DNA of 10,714 bases from Clostridiales bacterium (GTDB taxonomy: Bacteria > Bacillota > Clostridia > Lachnospirales > Lachnospiraceae): the NCBI GenBank assembly GCA_019420425.1, contig JAHZHG010000058.1:1-10714 (forward strand), read 5' to 3'. A model generated the notes under the pieces. The model made no database searches. It was not told the origin of the DNA and was given only the letters and a program-made list of their open reading frames with translations. The position numbers were made by a program, and so were the translations under genes. Positions 1-6,969 of the stretch are shown here, one piece after another; within the stretch, counting starts at the first letter, position 1; each line of letters starts with the position of its first letter.

Positions 1-14
1 TCTTGCATTCTCCT
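1..14 (-). promoter_or_regulatory. Ribosome binding site of the next tail gene, at the window edge
   Basis: On the minus strand the stop codon TAA of the DUF6711-like gene (15-17) runs straight into AGGAG, making a strong Shine-Dalgarno sequence. An ATG lies at 8-6, only about one base after it, which is too close for normal initiation. The real start of the next gene is therefore probably just outside the window. In phages of this layout the next gene would encode a tail tip or baseplate component, but none of it is visible here. Confidence 0.5.
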
Positions 15-371
15 TTACTGTTCAATCAGGTCAACGCCCACACCAACATAGCGCGGCAGCCCCTCCACGTAGCTGTATACGGGATAGGTAGGGCTTCCGG
101 CATACATGGTTTTTGTCTCCAGCCCCCCGCTGGATGGGTTTCTAAATTTTACAGAAAAAAATGCCGGAATAATGGCCGCATCCAAAGACGCGGCCTGTGC
201 ATCCGACAACGGGTTAAACACTATCTGCAGTTTCATTTTCTGGGCGATAATATCGCCGATCATCTTCCCGTCGGCTCCCCGGCCGGCGTTCTTTGACCAG
301 ATCGGCTCACGGGATATGGTCAGCTTTTGTACCGGCGGCATTACTTTGCCGCCTATTGTTAACACATCCAT
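15..371 (-). CDS. Small tail-tip region protein, DUF6711-like
   Basis: This 118-residue protein directly follows the tape measure gene, a position usually held by distal tail or tail-tip components in siphoviruses. The N-terminus reads as an inner-virion-style fold opening (VLTIGGK, then a proline-rich strand and KLTISREPIWSKNAGR). It carries the pattern 'NAGRGADGKMIGDIIAQKMKLQI' only in part comparable to the DUF6711 pattern of a conserved R/N..G.M...IA.K.KL stretch, at about residues 28-49. I recognise this from memory and could not search it. The start chosen is ATG at 371, about 12 bases after an AAGGAG that overlaps the tape measure stop codon. A TTG at 383 touches that AAGGAG and is unlikely to be used. 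I see no signal peptide or membrane segment. The exact role (distal tail, tail-tip adaptor or baseplate hub accessory) cannot be settled from sequence alone. Confidence 0.75.
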   Translation of the reverse strand: MDVLTIGGKVMPPVQKLTISREPIWSKNAGRGADGKMIGDIIAQKMKLQIVFNPLSDAQAASLDAAIIPAFFSVKFRNPSSGGLETKTMYAGSPTYPVYSYVEGLPRYVGVGVDLIEQ

Positions 372-387
372 ATGTATCGTCAACTCC

Positions 388-3300
388 TTATGTCAGAATC
401 GGGCATTTCCCGGTAGATTTTGTACGGTTATTCACTTCTTCAATCACTACATCCGTGACCCGCTTTCCACCGACATACACATTGATTATCGGCTGCTGGC
501 CAGAGCCACGGTATTGACTCATGGCAGCTATTACGGCCTGATACACGCCGGCAGATACCGAGGATACGATCTGATTATTATTCATAACCGCCGTACGCCC
601 GCCGATTGTTCCTACCAGCTCAGGGCCGGCTTCACGGGCAATGAACATCTGACCCATGCCGGGCGTGCCTCCCGAAGCGTATGCCTGAACAGGACGCCAG
701 CCAGTGCGGGTAAGTATTCCGCCCTCCGCACGGCCAAAAATTTTGCCAATAAGCCCGCCGGCAATAGACAATCCGGTGATCATTGCTTTAATTCCAAAGA
801 CGTATCCGCCCCAGTCTCTGGTTAGCTGGTTCTGCGTCCAGTCAAGCCCGATCAGCTTTGTCCAAGATGATACCGTAAAGCCGTTCTTGTACCACTCATT
901 CGCCAACGTACTGAACGTCCACCCCAGACCCGTTATTTTTGTCCAGTTGCTCAAGGTGAGGCTCTTGCCATTCCAAAAATTTCTTAAGGTAGCCCACGTC
1001 GTTCCCAGCCCGGTAATGGCTGTATAGGTCAGCATAGTCACTTTCGATTTCAGCCACTTTTGTTTTGCCGCCGAAGCCGTTGCCCCAAGCCCGGCAATAC
1101 TGGTCTTGGAAGCCAGCGTTACGGCCATATTAAGCCACGAACTACGTGTGTTTTTAGCAGTAGCTGAGAGGCCGACAATAGACATGGCCGCTTGCATAGC
1201 TGGATTGAGTTTTCCCCAGGTACTCTTCGTCGTTTTCACTGCATTTGACACATTTGTGACCTTTAAATCAGCTGACGTGGATTTCTGGACTTCATTTCGA
1301 ACCATTCCTACTTCTTTCTTAGCATCTGCTGTATCTAAATCTACACTGGATTCAATTTTGCTCGGAATTTTTCCCATTTCTGCTTTGGTGACCTTAATTC
1401 CTTCGTTCGCTTTCGTATTTTCCAGATATAAAGTTGACGTCTTTTTCTCTGGAACCTTACCAAGGACTTTTGTGTAATTATCAAGCGCACCCTTTCCATC
1501 GTTCAACGCACCTTTTTGCTTATCCAAGCTTTCCGCGGATTGATCTGTGGACTGAGCCGCTGAAGCCGCAGCATCGGCCTGGCCATATAGCGACTCTTCG
1601 ACATCCGCAATCGCGCCATTGACATTTTCATAAGCACTATTAGCCTTGTCCAACTCCGTCTTGGAATCTTTCAAGGCTTTATTCGCATCAGCTGTTGCAT
1701 CATATGCAGCATTCACGGCCTGCGAATATTTATCCATGCCATCGGCCGATTCCATTCCCGTCACCAGCCCTTTTTCCATTGCTTCTTGCTGGTTTTCAAT
1801 CGCCCTCTGAAGAGCCTTGTCTTTATCTGCAGCGTTTTGCAATGCGGCACTATAATTATCCAACGCCTCTTTCTGCGCCTGCTGAGCCGCCAGCTGTTGC
1901 TCAAACAGTTCTGTCAGCACCTTTTCCTGTGCTGCTGCCTGAGCCTTTTGCACCATGGCTCCAATCAGGTTGTAGACCTCGTCCTTCGTGGCGGAGATGT
2001 ATCCCGTTTCTTCGTCATAATACTGCTTTAGCTCCGGGAGAGAATCCACCAGTGTTTTCGCCATATCGGCCATTTTTTGCTTTTCTTCGTTGGTCTTTTC
2101 CGTCTTATCCCTTAATTTTTCGTAATTGTCCCAAGTGGTTTCCAGGTATTTTCCTTCCGCAACGCCTGCGTTTTTCCACTTAGAATCGTCCATCAGCTCC
2201 TTTACTCCATCATTTACGGCATCTATGGATTCACTGATTCGATCCAGATCACGGTAAAAATCCTCGTATCCTTTCGGTACGGTATCTTTGTCAGCAAGTA
2301 AAATTAGTGCAGTTGCAATCGTCGCCAGCCCTGCTCCAATCGCTGCCAACGGATGAGCTGCCAGCGCAGCGATCAGTCCGGAGCCCGTACCAAATAGTGC
2401 TCCAGCTATGTCTGTTACGATCGAAGCAACCATATTCGCGCCCTTAAATATCAGTACCGCTTCAGCAATTGCTCCCAGCGCTGCTCCGATTCCCTCAGCT
2501 ACTCCCGAAGGAATCCTCTGAATAAAATCAGCTACTGCATTCAGGGCATCCGCCAGAAGGCTGACAGCTCCAGATATCCCCGGCGCCAGCGTTTCAGCCA
2601 GATCACTAATAAAGTTAATCAGCCCATTTCCCACAGACTGGGCGAACGGAGATATGGCATTCCAGAAGTTGCTCAGCGCACCGCTCAGGCTTTGCCAATC
2701 CACGGTGCTAAGCAGGTTGTTCAAAATTCCCGCCAGTTCCGGAAGCGCTGTACTGAGTGTCCAGTTCACCATCGGGGCAAGGAAATACTCATAGAAGTCC
2801 AGCACAGAGTCAAATACAATGATTCCGATATTCGTCAGTGACTTCATTAAATTGGAAATCTGCGTGTTCAGCTTATCCCAGCTAATCTTACTTACCAGGT
2901 CACTGGTAACCGTAAGGAATCGCGGAAGCCCCTTTTCTCCCAATGTCCAATTCCCCACCGGGATCAGAACGTCAGTAAAAAAGTTTTCCAGCCCCGTCCC
3001 TACCGCATTCGAAAACGGTGATAAAGCTTTTGCCATATCCTGGATGGACTTTAAAAGCGGCGTCAGGTTAAGCGTTCCCGTCCAATTGCTGAAATGCTTA
3101 CTGATATTCTTCACGTGAGTCAGGCAGGTATTAAATGCATCTGCCAGATTCTGCACAATCTCCGTGCCCACGTTATCCTTTGTCCAGGCATTTTTGAACG
3201 CCTCGGCGATATTTCCAATTGACGTACCGATATTCGTCAGAATCTGCAGGATGTTGCCGCATACCTTTTCGCCCGTTCCATTCTTCCAGACATTAACAAA

Positions 3301-5313
3301 GGATTTGCCAATCTCTTCCACAAGCGTCAGGGTTTCATCCAGTGCGCTCTTCCAGGCGTCAATCGTGGCCGCTCCATAGGTTTTCCAGGCATTCTGCATG
3401 GGCTTGAACATATCCTGGAAGAAGCTTTTCACCTTGTTCGCCAAATCCTTATATGCGCTCTCTACCTCTACGGTATCAAATAAACTGCCGGAACCTCCCG
3501 CTCCGCCACCGCCGCCTCCTGAGCCTGAGCTGCTGGTATCGTCCAGCTTATTGATCTCATCAAAGCCAAGAATTGAACGTTTGTAGTCCTCCATGGCCCC
3601 AGCCGCGTTTCCTGCCGCTGCTGCCGTGCCGTTTAAGCTGGCCGCATAGTCTGTATTCACCCGTTTCGCAATCGTCACCGTGCTCTGTCCGGTAAGGGCT
3701 GCAAAGAAATGGGCGATAGCTGTTGTGGCTGCCGTCAGATACGAAATCAGCGTATCCAAAATCGGCGCGATCGTATTCAAAATCGGGGCAAACGCTGCTC
3801 CGGCCTGATTCTTGAACTGATTCATACCGGAAATCAGACTGGAAATACTTGCATTGGTCCTGTCACAGTACCCCGCAACGTTCTGCATCCCAGTTTTGAT
3901 TGCTTCCATACCGGTACGGATCAGGAAGGAAGCAAACATAAATTTTGCCGATATGCCGATGGTTCGCAGTATGCCTGCCAATCCCCTGCCCGAGCCCTGG
4001 ATTCCCCCCATAGCATCCCTGGTTTTCCGTATCTCCGGATTGCCGTTTCTAAACCTCTGGATGAGCGCGCCAAAGGCTCCTGATACTTTCTTAATTACTG
4101 ACGTGACTGCGTTCATGACCGCACGCGCCCCGCTAAAGCTTTTCTGCACGATAAACGCTGCGTTCCTTGCCGCTGAGCCAAATACGCCGAAAAACATGGT
4201 TGCTTTTTTCAGTCGGTCCATCAGCTCATTCAGCGTTGTGTTCTTTGCATAGTCCATAACCGCCTGTGTTCGCCGAAGGCCGCTGTTTTCTGCAAAGCCC
4301 GGAACCGCTGACTCGTACATTGTACCTGAGCTTTTCATCTCCTGGCGTTTCATCTTATACTGATCCAGCTGAATCTCCGCGTTTTCAATTGCCTGCTGCA
4401 GATTCCGCCAAGCTGCGGATTCCTGGTATATTTCACCACTGGTGTCCATTTTTAGTTTTTGCTCATTTAGTTCGGACAGCTTTCTTTGCTGGGCATCAAT
4501 TTCACGGTTAATTGCTTTCATCTGCTCTGTAGGAATCCACGAGCTTTCTTTTTGCATGAGCTTTTCCAGCTTTGTCTCTAACTCCTGAATCTTCCTCTCA
4601 GAACTTTGGATCGCCTCTCCAAGCAGTGGGGCATTGCTGTTCTTCGACCATTCATCGTATGCCACATATTTTTCAGGGAGAGTAGGGTCTTTGGCAACAC
4701 CCGATTTAACCCCCTTATTTCTGGCATCTGCAGCCATTTTTATCAACGCATTATAACGTTCTCGTTCTCGATCAAGCGTATCCGCCATATCGTTTATTGA
4801 ACTTCGGAGTTGCAGGTCCTGCCCACTGTCTTCCAGCGCCTTCTTCTCCTGTTTCAGCTCGGAAATCCTCTTCCTTGTTTTTTCTAAGGATGCCCCAAGC
4901 TCTTTATAGCTTTGACTTAACTTTGGCCCCCTTCCGCTCCCGATCAACTCTTTCTGCTTTTCCGTCAGCTTTTCCAGCTCTGTCTCTGCCCCGCGGATCT
5001 GCTTCTCCAGTTCCTGATACCCCGCGGTTTTGCGGATCAGCCCTGCGGCCTCGCTGGCCCGGTTTGCATATTCCGTCATCCGTTTTGCCTCTGCCGGTAT
5101 GGCGTCGTCAATCATCTTACGGACGCGCGCCTGCAGCAGCTGGACTTTCTTAAGCGCCGGATTATCTGTTATTGGACTCTGAATCCGTTTTAGTTCTGCG
5201 TTGATCCCTTTTACCACTTTACTGGTTTCCGCCTGATCCCTTTTCAGCGCCTCACGGTACTTTTTGTCCTGAGCCTCTATCGCAACCTCTAAGGTTTCCA
5301 ATCGCTTACCCAT
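388..5313 (-). CDS. Tail tape measure protein
   Basis: This 1641-residue protein sets tail length and is threaded inside the tail tube; family members are ejected with the DNA and may act at the host membrane. Domains in order: charged coiled coil with repeats (about 10-345); mixed hydrophobic and Gly/Ala segments (about 370-580); GFDEINKLDD (583-592), a motif I know from Firmicutes tape measures; a Gly/Ser linker (594-610); several units with NWT and W near 650-890; a very hydrophobic Ala/Gly/Leu segment (about 937-1006); a second coiled coil rich in Ala, Gln and Lys (about 1014-1290); 27-residue repeats (1364-1498); and a C-terminal signature with AREAGPELVG and RTAVMNNNQIV (about 1557-1583). 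The start chosen is ATG at 5313, seven bases after AGGAGG; an upstream in-frame start at 5334 lies ahead of this site. No peptidase or lysozyme motif was recognised. Its size, far above its neighbours, and its place directly after the G/GT pair strongly support the call. Confidence 0.97.
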   Translation of the reverse strand: MGKRLETLEVAIEAQDKKYREALKRDQAETSKVVKGINAELKRIQSPITDNPALKKVQLLQARVRKMIDDAIPAEAKRMTEYANRASEAAGLIRKTAGYQELEKQIRGAETELEKLTEKQKELIGSGRGPKLSQSYKELGASLEKTRKRISELKQEKKALEDSGQDLQLRSSINDMADTLDRERERYNALIKMAADARNKGVKSGVAKDPTLPEKYVAYDEWSKNSNAPLLGEAIQSSERKIQELETKLEKLMQKESSWIPTEQMKAINREIDAQQRKLSELNEQKLKMDTSGEIYQESAAWRNLQQAIENAEIQLDQYKMKRQEMKSSGTMYESAVPGFAENSGLRRTQAVMDYAKNTTLNELMDRLKKATMFFGVFGSAARNAAFIVQKSFSGARAVMNAVTSVIKKVSGAFGALIQRFRNGNPEIRKTRDAMGGIQGSGRGLAGILRTIGISAKFMFASFLIRTGMEAIKTGMQNVAGYCDRTNASISSLISGMNQFKNQAGAAFAPILNTIAPILDTLISYLTAATTAIAHFFAALTGQSTVTIAKRVNTDYAASLNGTAAAAGNAAGAMEDYKRSILGFDEINKLDDTSSSGSGGGGGGAGGSGSLFDTVEVESAYKDLANKVKSFFQDMFKPMQNAWKTYGAATIDAWKSALDETLTLVEEIGKSFVNVWKNGTGEKVCGNILQILTNIGTSIGNIAEAFKNAWTKDNVGTEIVQNLADAFNTCLTHVKNISKHFSNWTGTLNLTPLLKSIQDMAKALSPFSNAVGTGLENFFTDVLIPVGNWTLGEKGLPRFLTVTSDLVSKISWDKLNTQISNLMKSLTNIGIIVFDSVLDFYEYFLAPMVNWTLSTALPELAGILNNLLSTVDWQSLSGALSNFWNAISPFAQSVGNGLINFISDLAETLAPGISGAVSLLADALNAVADFIQRIPSGVAEGIGAALGAIAEAVLIFKGANMVASIVTDIAGALFGTGSGLIAALAAHPLAAIGAGLATIATALILLADKDTVPKGYEDFYRDLDRISESIDAVNDGVKELMDDSKWKNAGVAEGKYLETTWDNYEKLRDKTEKTNEEKQKMADMAKTLVDSLPELKQYYDEETGYISATKDEVYNLIGAMVQKAQAAAQEKVLTELFEQQLAAQQAQKEALDNYSAALQNAADKDKALQRAIENQQEAMEKGLVTGMESADGMDKYSQAVNAAYDATADANKALKDSKTELDKANSAYENVNGAIADVEESLYGQADAAASAAQSTDQSAESLDKQKGALNDGKGALDNYTKVLGKVPEKKTSTLYLENTKANEGIKVTKAEMGKIPSKIESSVDLDTADAKKEVGMVRNEVQKSTSADLKVTNVSNAVKTTKSTWGKLNPAMQAAMSIVGLSATAKNTRSSWLNMAVTLASKTSIAGLGATASAAKQKWLKSKVTMLTYTAITGLGTTWATLRNFWNGKSLTLSNWTKITGLGWTFSTLANEWYKNGFTVSSWTKLIGLDWTQNQLTRDWGGYVFGIKAMITGLSIAGGLIGKIFGRAEGGILTRTGWRPVQAYASGGTPGMGQMFIAREAGPELVGTIGGRTAVMNNNQIVSSVSAGVYQAVIAAMSQYRGSGQQPIINVYVGGKRVTDVVIEEVNNRTKSTGKCPILT
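820..1224 (-). repeat. Five tandem 27-residue repeats in the tape measure C-terminal part
   Basis: Residues 1364-1498 of the tape measure divide exactly into five units of 27 residues (81 bases each) without gaps. Each unit has Trp at position 3, a beta-like stretch near positions 7-16, Gly-Leu at 18-19, and a short helix-like segment before the next Trp. The units begin STW, SSW, QKW, NFW and NEW. A sixth, slightly shortened unit begins RDW at 819. More degenerate units of 24-28 residues can be read upstream to about 1440. The repeats are visible in protein and diverged in DNA, so they are old. Confidence 0.8.
4324..5019 (-). repeat. 29-residue coiled-coil motifs in the tape measure N-terminal part
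   Basis: Four segments of 29 residues, starting at residues 99, 136, 265 and 302, share an aromatic or Met start, a Leu/Ile at position 4, heptad-like hydrophobic spacing, a Lys/Gln/Glu-rich end and a terminal Ser-Gly. The start-to-start distance is 37 residues both within the first pair and within the second pair. More degenerate copies seem to fill the interval between the pairs (near residues 169-200 and 235-258). This is a coiled-coil array inside the tape measure, not a separate gene. Confidence 0.6.
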
Positions 5314-5334
5314 CCTTACACCTCCTCTCCGCAT

Positions 5335-5358
5335 AAAAAAATAAGGCTTTACAGCCCC
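5335..5358 (-). terminator. Weak hairpin with T-run between the GT and tape measure genes
   Basis: On the minus strand GGCT-GTAA-AGCC forms a four-base-pair stem, extendable by two G-T wobble pairs, closed by a GNRA-type tetraloop. It is followed by TTA and seven T residues. The stop codon TAA of the GT frame (5351-5349) sits across the loop and the start of the 3' arm. The stem is short for a full intrinsic terminator, so this could be a partial terminator that lowers tape measure transcription, or chance. Confidence 0.3.
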
Positions 5359-6166
5359 CGCCTTCTCCGGTTCCAGGCTGCAGCATATTCCCGGCGGCGT
5401 TCTTTAAACGCTTCCCATTCCTCTGCAGCCTGTTCCTCTTCATATTTCTTTTTCTCATGGGCAAACAGCTCCGGATAGAAATCCCATATTTCTGCGGGCT
5501 TAAAATCCTTATCCTTCAGATTTGCCCACTGCTGGGCAATCATAACCGCCTGGTTATACTGCATCATAGCCGTCTGCTTCAGCCTGCGCGTCTCCCGGCG
5601 GTTATAGCTCTCCATAAAATCATACAGCTCCATGGGGCTTGAATCCCAGAACTCCGAAATCGTCATTCCGATATCCAAAGCACTGGGATAAATCTCCAGG
5701 AGCTGATCAGAAAAATATTCTACAGCAGATCGTCGATTCCGCCCAGATTGTTCATCATCGATTCCGCCTGGTTGTTTGTAAAAAAACCGGATACCGCCAT
5801 GGTCGGCATAACTACGTCTGTAAGCAGGCCCATCTGGCTGCCGCCTTCCTCCAGCCAGGCGTCATACAGCTTTTCCACATCCGTGTAAGACGTCACGCCT
5901 CTGTTATACGGTGACGCGGCTGCCTGGATGATCGTGAGCATAACCGTAAGCGGCGGGATATTCCCGGATACCAGGGAGAGCACATTTGCCTGATACTTGT
6001 TCTCCAGCTTTTTGATCATGCCGGTATTCAGCTTTAACTTATACTCCCTTCCGGCAACCTCCCAGGTATGGTACGGCGCGCGCTTCTTATGCTCCTCCAT
6101 GCTTACTACTTTCTCCTCAGCTTCCTGCTGCATGTTCTCTTCTTCCAGCCCTTCTAATTTTCCCAT
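5349..6166 (-). CDS. Tail assembly chaperone GT fusion, made by -1 frameshift
   Basis: This is the longer product expected from the G gene by a -1 frameshift at the seven-T run (5786-5780). It joins 129 residues of G to 143 residues read in the -1 frame, 272 residues in all. In lambda the equivalent gpGT binds the tape measure through its T part and recruits tube protein through its G part. The T part contains ISEFWDSSPMELYDF and a highly charged C-terminus rich in Lys, Glu and Arg that ends in an Arg cluster (RRRR). The -1 frame is open without a stop from the slippery run to 5349. A stand-alone T product would have to start at TTG 5678 or ATG 5666, and neither has a Shine-Dalgarno sequence, unlike nearly every other gene here. 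The gap of about 40 bases between the G stop and those starts is fully open in the fusion frame. A separately translated T protein remains the alternative. Confidence 0.85.
5720..6166 (-). CDS. Tail assembly chaperone G
   Basis: This 148-residue protein has the place and shape of the G-type tail chaperone: directly after the tail tube gene and before the tape measure, helical, without signal peptide. The N-terminus (about 1-30) is acidic and Glu-rich. A core follows with YHTWEVAGREYKLKLN (about 32-47), which resembles the opening of Firmicutes G-like chaperones, then a helical region around PPLTVMLTIIQAA. The C-terminus ends in GGIDDLL. The ATG at 6166 follows a purine-rich GGAGGAGAG site. 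Most ribosomes should terminate at TAG 5720; a minority would shift at the T-run inside SGFF to make the GT fusion. The chaperone is not expected in the finished virion. I would place it near the DUF6096 group from memory, without a search. Confidence 0.85.
   Translation of the reverse strand: MGKLEGLEEENMQQEAEEKVVSMEEHKKRAPYHTWEVAGREYKLKLNTGMIKKLENKYQANVLSLVSGNIPPLTVMLTIIQAAASPYNRGVTSYTDVEKLYDAWLEEGGSQMGLLTDVVMPTMAVSGFFTNNQAESMMNNLGGIDDLL
5729..5768 (-). repeat. Near-perfect 15-base direct repeat at the end of G
   Basis: GGCGGAATCGAYGAT occurs twice, at 5768-5754 (with T) and 5743-5729 (with C), one mismatch in 15. The copies are 25 bases apart, which is one base more than a multiple of three. 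The second copy encodes GGIDD in the G frame. The first copy encodes GGIDD in the -1 frame used after the shift. Confidence 0.7.
5780..5786 (-). promoter_or_regulatory. Programmed -1 frameshift site (T TTT TTT)
   Basis: In the G reading frame the codons are GGT TTT TTT ACA, so the seven T residues sit exactly as a slippery heptamer X XXY YYZ. Both tRNAs can re-pair fully after slipping back one base. The site lies about 20 codons before the G stop, and the -1 frame opens directly into the T reading frame. I see only weak downstream pairing (TCGAT with ATCGA, and CCAG with CTGG), no strong stem or clear pseudoknot. A run of seven T could also allow transcriptional slippage. Confidence 0.8.
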
Positions 6167-6181
6167 CTTCTCTCCTCCTCA

Positions 6182-6595
6182 TTATGCCGGATCCGTAATA
6201 TCCAGATCACTCTGCACCGCCATCGTTACTTCGCACTCAATAACGCCATTCAGCGCACCGCCGGTACGTTTCACAGACGGCTGAGCGGTAAACTCTGTAG
6301 ATGTACCGTCTTTTGTGGTTTCCTTGAATTTGAAGGCTTTTCCGTCCTCCTGAGCCTTTCTCAGAATCCGGTAAGGACTGTCCGCAGAAGTATTGTCATA
6401 CACAAACTTATACTTCATGTCCCCCAGGTCGCCAACGCCGTTTTCATACTGCTTATTTTTCGCAGACAGCGGCGTGTTTTCCACCTTCTCCGGTTCTACC
6501 CCGACATCCGGGATTTCTTTCAGTCCCGGAAGGTTCTTCCAAACCGGTTCGCCGGTTACTTCACTGTACTGTAATGTTGCTCCATTTGCTAACAT
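6182..6595 (-). CDS. Major tail tube protein
   Basis: This 137-residue protein is the probable tail tube subunit, which would polymerise around the tape measure. It begins ML(A)NGATLQYSE, a beta-rich opening typical of small Firmicutes tube proteins. It continues with GLKEIPDVGVEPEKVE (about 24-39), the usual 'quality check' region before a turn, and alternates beta-prone strands with loops (YKFVYDN, FKFKETT, VIECEVTMAV) to the end. It sits exactly between the tail terminator and the G chaperone, the standard place. The ATG at 6595 lies eight bases after AGGAGG. There is no immunoglobulin-like C-terminal extension and no sheath gene beside it, which supports a non-contractile tail. The length is at the small end for tube proteins but normal for this clostridial type. 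Confidence 0.85.
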   Translation of the reverse strand: MLANGATLQYSEVTGEPVWKNLPGLKEIPDVGVEPEKVENTPLSAKNKQYENGVGDLGDMKYKFVYDNTSADSPYRILRKAQEDGKAFKFKETTKDGTSTEFTAQPSVKRTGGALNGVIECEVTMAVQSDLDITDPA

Positions 6596-6609
6596 CGCGC
6601 ATTCCTCCT

Positions 6610-6969
6610 TTACTCTGCCTGATAAACCTCTTCCGTGAGGTTATCAATCACCATATCGTAACGCATCATTTTGTGTCTTAAGCCGCTGGGATCATCCACA
6701 TCCATGCACTGTTTGCGCACCAGGCCAAGGCCCGCCATTACCCGATCCACCTTCAGCGCTGCCGCAGAAGTGCTCACATTGTCCCAGATATCCACCCGGT
6801 AACGACAGTAGGATTTATACTCCTTTGTATCACCCCACTCAAAAACGTTGTTTTCCTCTTCCATATACTGGACGCAGGGAATTGCCTCCCAGGTTTTCGG
6901 ATGGGTGTCCGAAACATTCGGCAGCTCAGCGGACAATGCCGCGTAAATCTGATCCTTTACATTAATCAC
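6610..6969 (-). CDS. Probable tail terminator (tail completion) protein
   Basis: This 119-residue protein lies between the gp10-like gene and the tail tube gene, where siphoviruses encode the protein that caps the tube when it reaches full length and joins it to the neck. The sequence mixes an N-terminal helix (KDQIYAALSAEL), the segment IPCVQYMEEENNVFEW (about 30-45), then strands with YCRYRVDIWDNVS and a C-terminal RYDMVIDN strand. This is the alpha/beta layout of gpU/DUF3168-like terminators, recognised by layout and position rather than a diagnostic motif. The start is GTG at 6969, overlapping the preceding TGA by four bases (GTGA) and placed eight bases after GGAGG, so translation is probably coupled to the gp10-like gene. 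Confidence 0.65.
   Translation of the reverse strand: MINVKDQIYAALSAELPNVSDTHPKTWEAIPCVQYMEEENNVFEWGDTKEYKSYCRYRVDIWDNVSTSAAALKVDRVMAGLGLVRKQCMDVDDPSGLRHKMMRYDMVIDNLTEEVYQAE

Noticed and set aside
106..825. 239-codon plus-strand open frame opposite the tape measure and DUF6711-like genes.
   Set aside because: It is a shadow of the minus-strand genes, with Cys/His/Ser-rich low-sense composition and no domain.
388..5313. Cell-wall hydrolase domain in the tape measure.
   Set aside because: Some tape measures carry peptidase or lysozyme domains, but I see no catalytic motif of either type in this protein.
5720..6166. Frameshift mutation (broken gene) as an explanation for the split G and T frames.
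   Set aside because: The split is at the standard place for the G/GT pair, with a correctly phased slippery heptamer and a fully open -1 frame, so programmed shifting explains it better.
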